64,000 bases of DNA from Malachius bipustulatus (taxonomy: Eukaryota; Arthropoda; Insecta; Coleoptera; Melyridae). The position numbers and the translations under genes were made by a program. Of this stretch, positions 52,578 to 63,118 are shown piece by piece (within the stretch, counting starts at the first letter, position 1; every line of letters starts with the position of its first letter). The stretch lies in NCBI GenBank assembly GCA_910589415.1, contig OU342638.1, positions 11,386,014 to 11,450,013 of the forward strand, read 5' to 3'. Under the pieces are notes generated by a model. That model worked only from the letters and a program-made list of their open reading frames with translations. It did no database searches and had not been told where the DNA came from.

Positions 52578-54517
52578 CAGGGTGAGTCAATAGTGAGAGA
52601 TCGGAACATTGCTATTCAACCGTACAGGGTAAAACAAAATTTCAAACGCCATCCCAAACCGTTTGTTATTCTGCATATTTCAAAAATATTTTCACTTATA
52701 CAGGGTGGACCATATTTTTCCTACATGTATTAATTTTTTTTTTCAAATGGAACCCCCTATATTTTATGACATATTCCTATTCGACTGTGAAATAGCTTTA
52801 TGTCAATACATATTGTTTGACATTTAGGTGCGGCGTTGACATTTAAAAAAATATTTTCAAAAAAATTCAACGCATGCATGTATTTACTGAAAAGAAGCCT
52901 CAGAACTTAGTTTTGGAGTTTTAAGGTTGAAATTTGGTATCCACATGGAGAAAGGCCAGGTCTATCATCGCGATATAATAAGACTGAGATCTACTATACA
53001 GGTTAGTCACAAATAACTGTCAAATTTTGCTTACTTCAGAAGGTCATAACTTCACTTTTTCAAATGGCACACTCGGTATTTTTTTCCACAATTAGATCCA
53101 CCTCTGATCTGACTACATTTTTCATTTGGTATGTCCTATACCTAAAATGCCCAGTTTTAGAGATATTGTACATTTTCCGTTGGTCTGACTGCAGAAGATG
53201 CAAATATCATATAAAACCGGGGCTATGAAGAAAAATGTGACATTTCTAGTGACATTTATCATTGCAGCGTAAATAGCAACTCAAAGCTCGAGCGAAATAA
53301 AATAAAAAATAAAATACAAGATATGACAATAATTTTAAATTAAGATAATATCAAATCAAATCTCAAAATATGCCAAAAAGATGCAAATGTCATATAAAAC
53401 AGGGTGATGTTAAAGAAAAATGTGACATTTCGCTTTAAAGTGATACGGAAGAATGTGACATTTTTAGTTTTACTAGTGTCACTGTCACTGCATGTTTAAA
53501 TTCCAAGTTCTCGTTAGTTAAATAGAATTTTGCTAAATGGATTTACGTTTACAAGAGCAAGTAAATATGACTTATTGTTTGGGAAAAAGTGAGAGAAATC
53601 CTTTCCTTGCGGCAAGAATTTATGTGCAAGTGTGTATTTGACAACTTCGTTACAGTTTATTTTTTAAATCATATTTTATTTCACTTTATTGTTGTTTTCC
53701 TCTAAATGAATTTATTCTTTTGGGCAAATGAATAATTTTTTTGATTTGATTTGATATTATTTTAATTTAAAATTATTGTAATATCTTGTATTTTATTTTT
53801 TATTTTATTTCGCTCGAGGTTTGAGTTCCTAAATGATAAATGTCACTAGAAATGTCACATTTTTCTTCATAGCCCCGGTTTTATATGATATTTGCATCTT
53901 CTGCAGTCAGACCAACGGAAAATGTACAATATCTCTAAAACTGGGCATTTTAGGTATAGGACATACCAAATGAAAAATGTAGTCAGATCAGAGATGGATC
54001 TAATTGTGGAAAAAAATACCGAGTGTGCCATTTGAAAAAGTGAAGTTATGACCTTCTGAAGTAAGCAAAATTTGACAGTTATTTGTGACTAACCTGTATA
54101 GTAGATCTCAGTCTTATTATATCGCGATGATAGACCTGGCCTTTCTCCATGTGGATACCAAATTTCAACCTTAAAACTCCAAAACTAAGTTCTGAGGCTT
54201 CTTTTCAGTAAATACATGCATGCGTTGAATTTTTTTGAAAATATTTTTTTAAATGTCAACGCCGCACCTAAATGTCAAACAATATGTATTGACATAAAGC
54301 TATTTCACAGTCGAATAGGAATATGTCATAAAATATAGGGGGTTCCATTTGAAAAAAAAAAATAATACATGTAGGAAAAATATGGTCCACCCTGTATAAG
54401 TGAAAATATTTTTGAAATATGCAGAATAACAAACGGTTTGGGATGGCGTTTGAAATTTTGTTTTACCCTGTACGGTTGAATAGCAATGTTCCGATCTCTC
54501 ACTATTGACTCACCCTG
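52578..54517. mobile_element. 1.94-kb foldback (long palindrome) element with CAGGGTG ends
   Basis: Starts TA-CAGGGTGAGTCAATAGTGAG and ends with the reverse complement and TA. Arms of about 780-800 bp (52578-53376 and 53737-54517) are near-perfect inverted copies around a spacer of about 360 bp. TA duplication and ends suggest mobilisation by a mariner-type transposase. No coding region. Confidence 0.9.
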
Positions 54518-55117
54518 TATAACGGGGATGTCCTCCCCGAGGATGGGGGAGGATATTTAATCATTGTACAAATAGCACAAAGGCTGTATGTCTACAAGAG
54601 ATTTCGTAAGTTATATTCTTCCTTATCAAACCTATTATATTAAAAAAAAATTATTCTAATTTTAGATCACAGACCTGATAATTTGATACGTGAGTAGTAT
54701 TTATATAAACTAAGCTTAGATATTTTAACAAAAAACAATAATTTTTTAGATCACAATGAGGATATTTTACCATAGCCCGTGAGTAATAAAAAATATATAA
54801 TATTTTTTATAATTCATTTGAATGAAAGTGATTAAAAAATTGAACATTTCCTAAATTATTAATATTTAACTAACCGTTTTTTTTTTTTCAGAAAATATAT
54901 TCCGTCATTATTATAATCATATCATTAGAAAATGTAATAGATAGGTACTATATATATACTATAATAGATATTATGTTGATAAATATATAAGAAATATATA
55001 TATTTTTTTTGAAATAAATAAATAAATAAATAAATAAAATAATTTGTTTGTTCTCCATTTTGTGTAACAGATTTTTATAATTTTTTTTTTGTATCTCACA
55101 TGTTAGATTTTTAAATA
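54518..55117. other. AT-rich spacer between two foldback elements
   Basis: Simple-sequence-rich (AAAT and AT runs near 54955-55040). No gene seen. Confidence 0.5.
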
Positions 55118-56768
55118 AACTGCTCAACAAATGAAACGTTACATGATCAAATTTGCCCTAACTTTGGCACTGATAAAATTTGGATTGTTTCGAGCAATTC
55201 AATTTTTGTTTCGAGGGTTCACTAGTTCAATCCCTTGTTTATCAGTCCGTATGTTTGCAAGAACTTGGTACTTCACACAAAGTTTATATAGGGTAGTAAA
55301 TAAAACAGTTCAAAATCTCAGAAAGTTCAGCTTGCTCCCATTTGATCAAAGATTTTTCTTTTTAAATTTCAACACAAAGATCATGAAGATGGACCTCATA
55401 TCTCGAAACGGTTTTCGAATTTTCCGATTATTTCTTTTATTTACAGGGTGATCTCAAAATAACTACTTTTTGGTGTGGCAATGATAACTTTGTTACCCGT
55501 GACTCGATTTTCAAAATGTAGGGCTCATTTTAAAGCTAAAGCTTCAAGCAAGAACACGCAAGATTGATAATCGCCTAAGGACAAAAATTGAAAATACAGG
55601 GTTGTATTAAAACTAACCCAAACCTGAATGGCTTCCGAAATCTGGTATTAAGGAAAATTTTAAATAAAGTCAAGTTGCTTTCAAACAAACCATTCATTCT
55701 GAATACTTCAAGATGTTCTTCGCTTGCATGAGTTAAGAATTGTTGACATAAGAAAAAAATTACAACTTCGTGTTTTCGAAGTGAAAATCGTCATTTTTCA
55801 AGTTCAAGGCCCTGTACAACAAAAACGGCTGAAGATAGAGAAAAACGGCTTACATGTCCATATTTTACTTTTTCATGTACTATTCTATGGTATAGAAACA
55901 TTTGTACTTTCTTTGATTTTTTTATTTGGCGACGCGTGGAGAAATCTCAGAATTTTTCAAATTTTTTATCACCCTGTATAAACATTTTATCTACATCATG
56001 GGATAGTACATGAAAAGTTAAAATAGGGACATGTAAGCCGTTTTTCTCTATCTTCAGCCGTTTTCGTTGTACAGGGCCTTGAACTTGAAAAATGACGATT
56101 TTCACTTCGAAAACACGAAGTTGTAATTTTGTTCTTATGTCAACAATTCTTAACTCATGCAAGCGAAGAACATCTTGAAGTATTCAGAATGAATGGTTTG
56201 TTTGAAAGCAACTTGACTTTATTTAAAATTTTCCTTAATACCAGATTTCGGAAGCCATTCAGGTTTGGGTTAGTTTTAATACAACCCTGTATTTTCAATT
56301 TTTGTCCTTAGGCGATTATCAATCTTGCGTGTTCTTGCTTGAAGCTTTAGCTTTAAAATGAGCCCTACATTTTGAAAATCGAGTGACGGGTAACAAAGTT
56401 ATCATTGCCACACCAAAAAGTAGTTATTTTGAGATCACCCTGTAAATAAAAGAAATAATCGGAAAATTCGAAAACCGTTTCGAGATATGAGGTCCATCTT
56501 CATGATCTTTGTGTTGAAATTTAAAAAGAAAAATCTTTGATCAAATGGGAGCAAGCTGAACTTTCTGAGATTTTGAACTGTTTTATTTACCACCCTATAT
56601 AAACTTTGTGTGAAGTACCAAGTTCTTGCAAACATACGGACTGATAAACAAGGGATTGAACTAGTGAACCCTCGAAACAAAAATTGAATTGCTCGAAACA
56701 ATCCAAATTTTATCAGTGCCAAAGTTAGGGCAAATTTGGTCATGTAACGTTTCATTTGTTGAGCAGTT
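55118..56768. mobile_element. 1.65-kb foldback element, near-perfect palindrome
   Basis: Starts TA-AACTGCTCAACAAATG; ends with the reverse complement and TA. Arms of about 770 bp surround a short spacer (about 55888-55999). A 106-codon frame occurs once in each arm in opposite directions and is probably not a gene. The central 300 bp is shared with the foldback elements at 48060-48470 and 58030-58450, but the outer arms are different. Confidence 0.88.
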
Positions 56769-57045
56769 TATTTTTAATTAAGTTTAAATACAATATTTAT
56801 TTTTTTATACTTATGTATGTATGAAAGTGAAAAAAAAAAAAAAAAATAAATAAATACAGATACGTTGACTTTTTTCATATCTCACCTGTGACATTTTATT
56901 GTTATATTTTATTGAATAACTTGAATAAATAAATAAAGAAATAAAAATTTTACTTTTTTAATTTTTTATTCTTATAAAATAATTACAATACATTTTTTTT
57001 AACATCTAGTATTTGAAATTCTCAAGTACAGAGAAATTATTTTAT
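56769..57045. other. AT-rich spacer
   Basis: A-rich and TAAA-rich simple sequence; no gene seen. Confidence 0.4.
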
Positions 57046-57273
57046 TTATTTTCTTTCTGGCATAGCCTTCTCTAAAAAACAATTGCAGGTGTCTGGACCG
57101 CAAGTAGCATCATCTAGTGCCCAAATACAATCTTCAAAATGATAACCATGTTGTGATAATATAAGCTTTTGATTTTTATATCTATCCACGATAGCTTGAC
57201 GGTGTTTTAGCTCTTCTCTATGAGAGTCCACTAATACATCATTGTACTTTGCTAAAAAGCCTTGTAGATCCAT
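57046..57273 (-). CDS. Small Cys-containing protein, Polinton-linked, first copy
   Basis: 75 residues from ATG 57271-57273; the frame is open for some codons upstream (ending VELGLTAR), so the true start may be earlier. It has a helical N-terminal half and a C-terminal part with four or five Cys (CIWALDDATCGPDTCNC). It is similar to 58516-58746, a duplicated segment. I do not recognise it; it may be a fragment of a larger gene. Confidence 0.4.
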   Translation of the reverse strand: MDLQGFLAKYNDVLVDSHREELKHRQAIVDRYKNQKLILSQHGYHFEDCIWALDDATCGPDTCNCFLEKAMPERK

Positions 57274-57310
57274 TCTTGCTGTTAAACCAAGCTCTACTAA
57301 TTTATTTCTA

Positions 57311-57809
57311 TCTTACGTAAAATTATATACGAAAAAAATAAATTTTGTATTATTTTTGCTGGATATAAATGATAATGATTATGTTATTCGATTTAAGCGC
57401 TCTAATTATTCTAGAACTATTGACAAGTAATTATATGTAAATAAGATCACGCACGAGACACGTAATACAGTTTAATAACCTTATTTCAAATTATCGAATT
57501 CTCATCACATAACCGTCATAATGAATGCTATTTTAGTAGATAATTAATGAGTTGGTTTACTCCTTATTATTTTTGAAAATATCAATAAGTAATGATAAAA
57601 CGAGATTTTGCATGCAGCATATTATGTGGGCCATAGTTTAATAACCTTACTATAAATTATGGAATTCTCCTTACATAACCGAATGCTATTTATTATTAGA
57701 TCATTAACTGAGCTTGTTTACTCCTATTAATAAAAATAATTATACATCCGGGTAGAGTTTACTTATCTTGCTATAGATCTTTTTTTCTCCTTCCATCACC
57801 GCCCCTATA
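57311..57809. other. Spacer without a recognised gene
   Basis: AT-rich. Two similar stretches (near 57470-57555 and 57630-57710, both with GGAATTCTC-like or GAATTCTCATCACATAACCG-like words) form a diverged direct repeat of about 85 bp. Confidence 0.4.
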
Positions 57810-58543
57810 CAGGGTGTCCCAGCTTATTCGAAGCGGTCTCTGTAGGCCAAACGATGGATTTTTTCAAAAAAAAATTTGCGAATTCAAGTACAGAATCACA
57901 ATGGTCATAATTTAAAAATATTTTCGACTATACAGAGTGTCCCATATGAGAGTAGCATATCAAAGTTATGTTTTTTTGAATGGAATGCACCTATGTTATT
58001 GCATTTTTTGATTGTCTGAGAAGAGAAAATAAGATTGAGTTTATAGTTGGTGTTTAAATTCAGAAGTTTTTGAGTTATAAACAAGTGAAAATCGTCATTT
58101 TGCAAGTTCAAGGCACTGTACAACGAAAACGGCTGAAGATAGAGAAAAACGGCTTACATGTCCCTATTTTAACTTTTCATGTACTATCCTATGATGTAGA
58201 TGAAATGTTTATACAGGGTGATAAAAAATTTGAAAAATTCTGAGATTTCTCCACGCGTCGCCAAATAAAAAAATTAAAAGAAAGTACAAATGTTTCTATA
58301 CCATAGGATAGTACATGAAAAAGTAAAATAGGGACATGTAAGCCATTTTTCTCTATGTTGAACCGTTTCCGTTGTACAGGGCCTTGAACTTGAGAAATGA
58401 CGATTTTCACTTGTTTATAACTCAAAAACTTCTGAATTTAAACACCAACTGTAAAAGTCAACCTTATTTTCTCTTCTCAGACAATCTAAAAATCCAATAC
58501 ATAGGAGCATTCCATTTAAAAAAAAAAACATAACTTTGATATG
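57810..58543. mobile_element. Fourth foldback-type element and adjacent CAGGGTGTCCC fragment
   Basis: A TA-CAGGGTGTCCCAGC end is at 57810. From 57956 (CATATCAAAGTTATG) to 58543 (its reverse complement) the sequence folds back on itself, with a core shared with the elements at 48060 and 55790. The right end abuts the second copy of the small Cys-containing gene and probably truncated it. Confidence 0.7.
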
Positions 58544-58746
58544 CCACTCAGTGGTTTGCAAGTGTCTGGACCGCAAGTAACACCATCTAATGCCCAAATA
58601 CAATCTTCAAAATGGTAGCCATGTTGTGATAATAAAAGCTTTTGATTTTTATATCTATCCACAATAGCTTGAAGTTGCTTTAGCTCTTCTCTATGAGAGT
58701 TCACTAATAGATCATTGTACTTTGCAAAAAAGTCTTGTAGATCCAT
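58544..58746 (-). pseudogene. Second, truncated copy of the small Cys-containing gene
   Basis: Similar to 57046-57273 over the first 62 residues (MDLQDFFAKYNDLL to CGPDTC). The C-terminus is replaced by foldback sequence. Together they are a direct duplication of about 220-260 bp. Confidence 0.55.
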
Positions 58747-58859
58747 CCTTGCTGTTAAACCAAGCTCTACTAATGAATTTACGTTCTAGCCACTTGATCC
58801 GACTAACTTTTAACACATGCTTGTATGAAACGCGAATATAGCACGCTAATGACCCAATT

Positions 58860-59256
58860 CGGCGAACTTCGTTAAGCTCCGTTAAGCTCAGCCCCTGCCC
58901 CACTCTGGCCCCCGCTCAGCCCAGCCTCCGCCTCCGCTCATGCGCCGGAAGCGAAGTCGGCCGTGTTGGGCGGATGAGGCCGAGGCGAGAAAATTAGCGA
59001 TGGCCGAATGCGACCAATCAGATTCGAGAGATCCCAGCAGGACACGCCCGGTAGGCTGACGCGCATGCGCAAACAGGCTTGGGTCGACAGGGCGCATGCG
59101 TCGACAAGCCCAGGTTAGGGCTTGGCACGCCCACTCCGAGCAGGGCGCATGCGTAGAAGCCCAAGTTAGGTCTTGACACACGCCCACTACGCGCATGCGC
59201 TGCTGGCCACGCCCACTTCGTGCCGTGCAGACTAGAACCCCTCTATTTTAACTACT
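58860..59256 (-). repeat. Polinton right terminal inverted repeat
   Basis: Reverse complement of 28253-28615, with about 35-50 extra bases. It holds four GCGCATGCG(C/T) sites (59061-59070, 59092-59101, 59145-59154, 59191-59200), CCAAT near 59014 and GC-rich boxes. Ends AACTACT. Confidence 0.93.
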
Positions 59257-59262
59257 CCTGTA

Positions 59263-59355
59263 CAGTCCAGATTTATTCAAACTATTCAGGTAGCTGATTA
59301 AATTATTGATAAAAATTATTACTTGTATAGAGTTACCTTGTCTGGAGGAGAACGA
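59263..59355 (+). pseudogene. Possible far end of the interrupted C/D paralogue
   Basis: Just beyond the Polinton, one frame gives IIDKNYYLYRVTL after a stop. This resembles the alternative C-terminal frame of the array gene (ITGNKNYYFAKSVL). The match is short and AT-rich, so it is only suggestive. Confidence 0.35.
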
Positions 59356-59657
59356 TGAAATCGAAAACAGTGACGATGATCTGAATAATGTGGAAGATTT
59401 AGAGTTGCAGCAGATAGAAACAGGAGTACAATTAAACCTTTCAGGTAGAACAAAAAGAGGTAAAGGCTATTTTGCAAGAAATTTCTCATAAATATTATTA
59501 ATAATTAAATATCTTTTTATTGTTTTAGGTGTGCAAACAGAGAAAGAAGTACAAAGAGAAGTTCCTTCTAGACCAAAGATAGGCGTAGGCTGTGAAGTCA
59601 TCCCAGAGGAAGAAGTATCATTTAAGCCCCCTAGTAAAGCAAGAAACTGTAAATGAT
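59306..59657 (+). other. Exon-like coding fragments of an acidic protein
   Basis: Two open stretches, to about 59450 and 59529-59657, share the word ETGVQ/GVQ and can be joined by a candidate intron (GTAGAAC near 59450 to TTTTAG at 59528). The first is Glu/Asp-rich. The product is not recognised; it could be the N-terminal part of a transposon-encoded protein. Confidence 0.35.
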
Positions 59658-59725
59658 TTTGTATAATTTACTTCTTTTATTAAAACGCTTGAAAGTTTTC
59701 CGAAGTTGAGCGTGATTTAACCCGT

Positions 59726-59960
59726 ATATGGGAAACTATCAGAAAATTAGTATTCGACAATGGTTTTCCATGAGGATGAATTAATAGAATTAAAATATTT
59801 TTGTCCTCGAAAAACTTAGCGGTTACACCAATAATTTAAATCAGCTTCCGACTCAACCAGAAGTTTCTCGAGAACAAAAATATTTTAATTCGAATCTCAT
59901 CCTCATGCAAATTTCTTCAAAACAAAATTTTCAGATCCCTGTCATGGATAGTTTCCCATA
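59726..59960. repeat. Imperfect inverted repeat (small MITE-like element)
   Basis: TATGGGAAACTATC near 59727 pairs with GATAGTTTCCCATA at 59947-59960, and inner segments (CCTCATGGA-like, AAAATATTTTTGT-like) also pair. No gene seen between 59660 and 60210. Confidence 0.6.
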
Positions 59961-60219
59961 TTTATATAAGCCGAGACGAAGTCGTGCCTATAAAGTACAT
60001 ACCACCTAATATTAAATACATATTATGCTGTTCTACTGAGTTGATAATATTTTTCACAATTTGACGTTTCATTATTGTCATAATTGAACCACAAGTGTTT
60101 GGATATTTCTTTTTAAATATCGAAGTACGCAGGCATTCAGAGCAAGTACAGAAACCAAGTTTCGGACTAATTATTGGTCATGGTCTGACAAAATTTATCA
60201 TGAGATTCTGTCTACAACG

Positions 60220-60268
60220 AATCTCACCGCTGTAGGCACAACAAAAATATGCCTACAGCGGTGAGATT
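60220..60268. repeat. Perfect 19-bp hairpin
   Basis: AATCTCACCGCTGTAGGCA (60220-60238) and its exact reverse complement (60250-60268) flank an 11-base loop. Confidence 0.95.
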
Positions 60269-60356
60269 TAAGACGAAATGGAATATGGTCAATACAGTCT
60301 CCATCGATTAAACTTTGTCTTAGAACTCAGCGTTGAAGATTCCGTATCATTTGTAG

Positions 60357-60665
60357 ATGGAACGCCCGGAGGAAATTCGAATAGGCAATCTATTGAAAAA
60401 CATGAAGTTTCAATCTAAATTTTTTGCAGCTAAGAAGAAAACAAAAGCACGACCATGGAGTACTGAAGAGAAGGCAACAGTATTTAAATTTTTCAGACTA
60501 GACATAAAAAATGGAAGAGTGCTAGGCAAAGCAAAATGCGAAGAAGTCATAGAACAAAATAATATACTGCAAGCAAGATCTTGGACTGATGTAAAATTTT
60601 GTGTTAAGAATCAAATTACTAAAATTAAAAATACGGACAAGTTGCGAGGTTCTCAGAAAATGTAA
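60357..60665 (+). CDS. Small Myb/SANT-like basic protein
   Basis: 102 residues from ATG 60357. The segment RPWSTEEKATVFKFF followed by SWTDVKFCVKNQITK has the Trp spacing and helix pattern of a Myb/SANT-like DNA-binding module of the type found at the C-terminus of some transposon-encoded proteins. It may be an isolated exon or remnant. Medium-low confidence. Confidence 0.45.
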   Translation: MERPEEIRIGNLLKNMKFQSKFFAAKKKTKARPWSTEEKATVFKFFRLDIKNGRVLGKAKCEEVIEQNNILQARSWTDVKFCVKNQITKIKNTDKLRGSQKM

Positions 60666-60722
60666 AATTATATTAATATTATAATCTCATTATTTTGTAT
60701 TATAATATTTGAGTGAATTTGA

Positions 60723-60830
60723 ATCGGCTTAGGTCCTGAACGATAGGAGTGATTCAGTATCGGCTCAGGTCCAGAACGATAGAAATGAATTAGAATCGGC
60801 TCAAGTCCAGAACGAAAGGAGTGATCTAGA
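60723..60830 (+). repeat. Three tandem 36-bp repeats
   Basis: Units start at 60723, 60759 and 60795 with ATCGGCT(T/C)A(G/A)GTCC. Because 36 is a multiple of three, the minus strand reads as a 12-residue repeat. Beyond it (60855-61020) the word CCATCATAATTTT recurs several times. Confidence 0.9.
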
Positions 60831-61394
60831 TATTCATGATTTTTTTCGGGGGCTCCCATCATAATTTTCCAAACCCATCATAATTTTCGGCACTCCAAAC
60901 CCATCTCGGCACTGAGTGTACACGATTTTTGGCAGATGTGCTCCAAATTTCGATCCATCATAATTTTAGCCGGACCTTCGATTTTTTTCGGTTTGTGCGC
61001 TCCAAATTTGGATCCATCATAATTGTCCTACAAGATTTCTGGGTGTGGCATCTTCTTTATAGCAGTAACACAGTACGGCCAAAATAGAATTACTTGTTTA
61101 TGTAAGATCACATACATGCATTAATTAACCTTTGAAAACGACGGGAAAAAAAGGGACTTTTATAACTGCAGTCCTAGATCAAAAGCATATAATTGATTAC
61201 ATTTTATGAAAGGTCACGTATTGCATATTTTATCTAATGCAAATATGCACAAATTATTATTATGTAACAAGTAAGCAGTAATGCAATTTTATGTATTAGG
61301 GAAACCTGAGTATTATAAAAGCAAGATAAATAGACTATATGTGTGCAGTCAAGTTTATACGACAGTGAAAGGTAAGTGCTTTGCTCTCGTAAAA
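60831..61394. other. Spacer before the dUTPase gene
   Basis: No gene recognised. It contains CCATCATAATTTT repeats and two similar segments ending CTCCAAATTTCGATCC / CTCCAAATTTGGATCC. Confidence 0.4.
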
Positions 61395-61990
61395 ATGTCT
61401 GAATTAAAATATGTGAATACAACTAATGATGCTTATCCATTAACAAAAGCATCTGAAAGAGCTGCGTTTTTTGACTTAAAAAGTTGTAGTCATTATATGG
61501 TTATACCGCATGGAAAAGGATTAGTAGATACTGGTATAAAAATTGAATTACCAGATGAGTGCTATGGAAGAATAGCACCAGATCCAGTTATGCATGGGAT
61601 GAATTTATAGATATAGGAGGTAAGAGAATAATAAACTATTATGTCAATTGAAAGTGATTTTTAGTTTCTTTAATAGGTGGCGTGATCGATGCTGATTACA
61701 CTGGTACCAAACTACTAACAGTTATATAATTATAGGTGGAGTAATAGTTGCACATTATAGAGGTCTCATAAAAATAATAATTTTTAATCATATCAACAGA
61801 GAATTCAAAATCAAAGCTGGATAAAGTTGCCCAATTAATCTGTGAAAAAATTAGCTATCCTGTACTGGAAGAAGTACAAGTAAGCGTATTATTTTATTGA
61901 TATTGATACAAAATATTTGATTTAGGTGCTCACTGGAACAGAACGTGGTGAATAAGGTTTTGGCTCATCCGATAGAGAGGAGGAGGGTGG
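61395..61990 (+). pseudogene. dUTPase gene copy with introns, broken
   Basis: The ATG at 61395 starts a typical trimeric dUTPase (dUTP diphosphatase, which removes dUTP and makes dUMP). Motif 1 is AAFFDLKS; motif 2 region GRIAP is followed by a one-base deletion near 61578, after which WDEFIDIGG resumes in another frame. A short intron (about 61621-61676) precedes GVIDADYTG (motif 3). A second similar exon (about 61735) gives GVIVAHYRG and continues to FKIKAG. A second small shift precedes KVAQLICEKI (motif 4). An intron of about 45 bp follows, then motif 5, RGE-stop-GFGSSD, with TAA in place of a conserved Gly. Retained introns mean it is not a processed copy. Confidence 0.8.
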
Positions 61991-62191
61991 TAAGTTATAA
62001 TATTAAACATTTAATATGCATATTCTAATGCAAATATGCAACAAATAATTGATAAAGCATAGGGAAAATGTGAAAAAATCTAAACTCAGTTGTTTGCTCC
62101 GAGGGAAAGTGCAGTAAAATATATAAACTGTGATTGCCAGAGGATCATTAGTATATTCGTGCACTGACAGTGAGCTAAAAAAAAAACAACA

Positions 62192-62491
62192 ATGAGTTCA
62201 GATTTATTGAAACAATTGAACAATAGCGGCGGAAATTGGAAGAAAACTAGAGAGCTGCAAGTCGGGAAGAAATATAAAATAATAAAGATGAAAACAACTT
62301 CCACGCAGTATGGGGTACGTATAATAGTAGATTTAGAAGATTTTGACTGCCCTATTCTTTTACCTAAAAGATTTTCTAGTTTCATCGAACAACTAGATGA
62401 TTTAAATGAAAAATTTAAAAAAGAAAGATTTTATTTAATAACTGAACCAGAAACAAACAAAACTACTCCTATAAAATTTATTAAAGAATAA
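62192..62491 (+). CDS. Intact 99-residue protein of unknown function
   Basis: ATG 62192, full frame, no damage. Beta-rich pattern (LQVGKKYKIIKMKTTSTQYGVRIIVDLED, then ILLPKRFSSFI) followed by a helix and a final strand, compatible with an OB-like or other small DNA-binding fold. I have an impression that such small proteins recur in arthropod genomes near mobile DNA, but cannot name the family. A Lys/Glu-rich coiled-coil-like frame follows at about 62502-62620 after an acceptor-like CAG and could be a further exon. Confidence 0.55.
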   Translation: MSSDLLKQLNNSGGNWKKTRELQVGKKYKIIKMKTTSTQYGVRIIVDLEDFDCPILLPKRFSSFIEQLDDLNEKFKKERFYLITEPETNKTTPIKFIKE

Positions 62492-62690
62492 TGTATGTAA
62501 ACAGGTTCATCAGAAACTGAAAAAACTTAAGAAGAATTTGAAAGAAATAGAAGTAGTGCTTAAAGAAAAACAAATGTTTTACAATATGCTTATTAAAATA
62601 TATTGCATGAAAATTTAATAAAAATATATAAGTGCATGTAATTATCTAATCATTTATTATTATTATTAATGCAGAGCTCAAAGCCCTAAT

Positions 62691-63118
62691 ATGAGTATTT
62701 ATGCATTTTTTGTCATTGCTAATATTGCCAATCAAACGCTACTAGCAACAAGACCCGATAAAACAAGAGAGTGGTTCGTAACCGCTCGCTACAATTTTTT
62801 AGACACCGACAAATGGTCCGAAGATTGGAACAGAATGGACGTTGGGCAATGGGGAAATATACCTGTCTGTACTTGGAAAGTTAAAGGGGAAAACGAAGAG
62901 AATATATTATATTTCCAAATAAGGTATTTTTTAAGTAATGGAAAATCTTTTGTTAGTCAGGATTGGCAAGCAGTGTTGCAAAATTTAATGATTATGAACA
63001 AATAATAACAAATCTGAATTCTAAATATCAAAGAATTTCGATAATATTTTTAGTTTTAATAGTTGCTATATTATTGTTTGTTATCGGTATAATAAAAAGG
63101 ATGTCTGGCAATAAAACT
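62691..63118 (+). pseudogene. Membrane-anchored protein gene, frameshifted and cut by piggyBac
   Basis: The ATG at 62691 opens a 104-codon frame with a short hydrophobic start and the block WFVTARYNFLDTDKWSEDWNRMD. Near 62985 a one-base shift moves the likely continuation to another frame, which encodes a hydrophobic membrane segment (about 63040-63095, IIFLVLIVAILLFVIGII) and a basic tail. The piggyBac element begins at 63119 and cuts it. Family not recognised. Confidence 0.45.

Larger units (their letters stand above)
28253..59256. mobile_element. Degenerate Polinton/Maverick (adintovirus-like) element with nested insertions
   Basis: Long terminal inverted repeats (28253-28615 and 58860-59256) bound a set of genes typical of Polintons: integrase with chromodomain, adenain-type protease, penton-like minor capsid, double-jelly-roll major capsid and pVI-like protein. 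These lie divergently, leftward in the left half and rightward in the right half. Removing the nested elements leaves roughly 12-14 kb, near the usual size. DNA polymerase B and the packaging ATPase were not found, and most genes carry stops or shifts, so the element is dead. A six-base target duplication is imperfect (ATACAG before the left end; GTACAG starts 3 bp beyond the right end). Confidence 0.93.

Noticed and set aside
55131..56755. 106-codon frame present in both arms of the foldback element
   Set aside because: Occurs only as a by-product of the inverted arms; no recognisable domain.
28247..59265. Clean six-base target duplication of the Polinton
   Set aside because: The nearest match (ATACAG/GTACAG) needs three extra bases on the right and has a mismatch, so it is reported only as imperfect.
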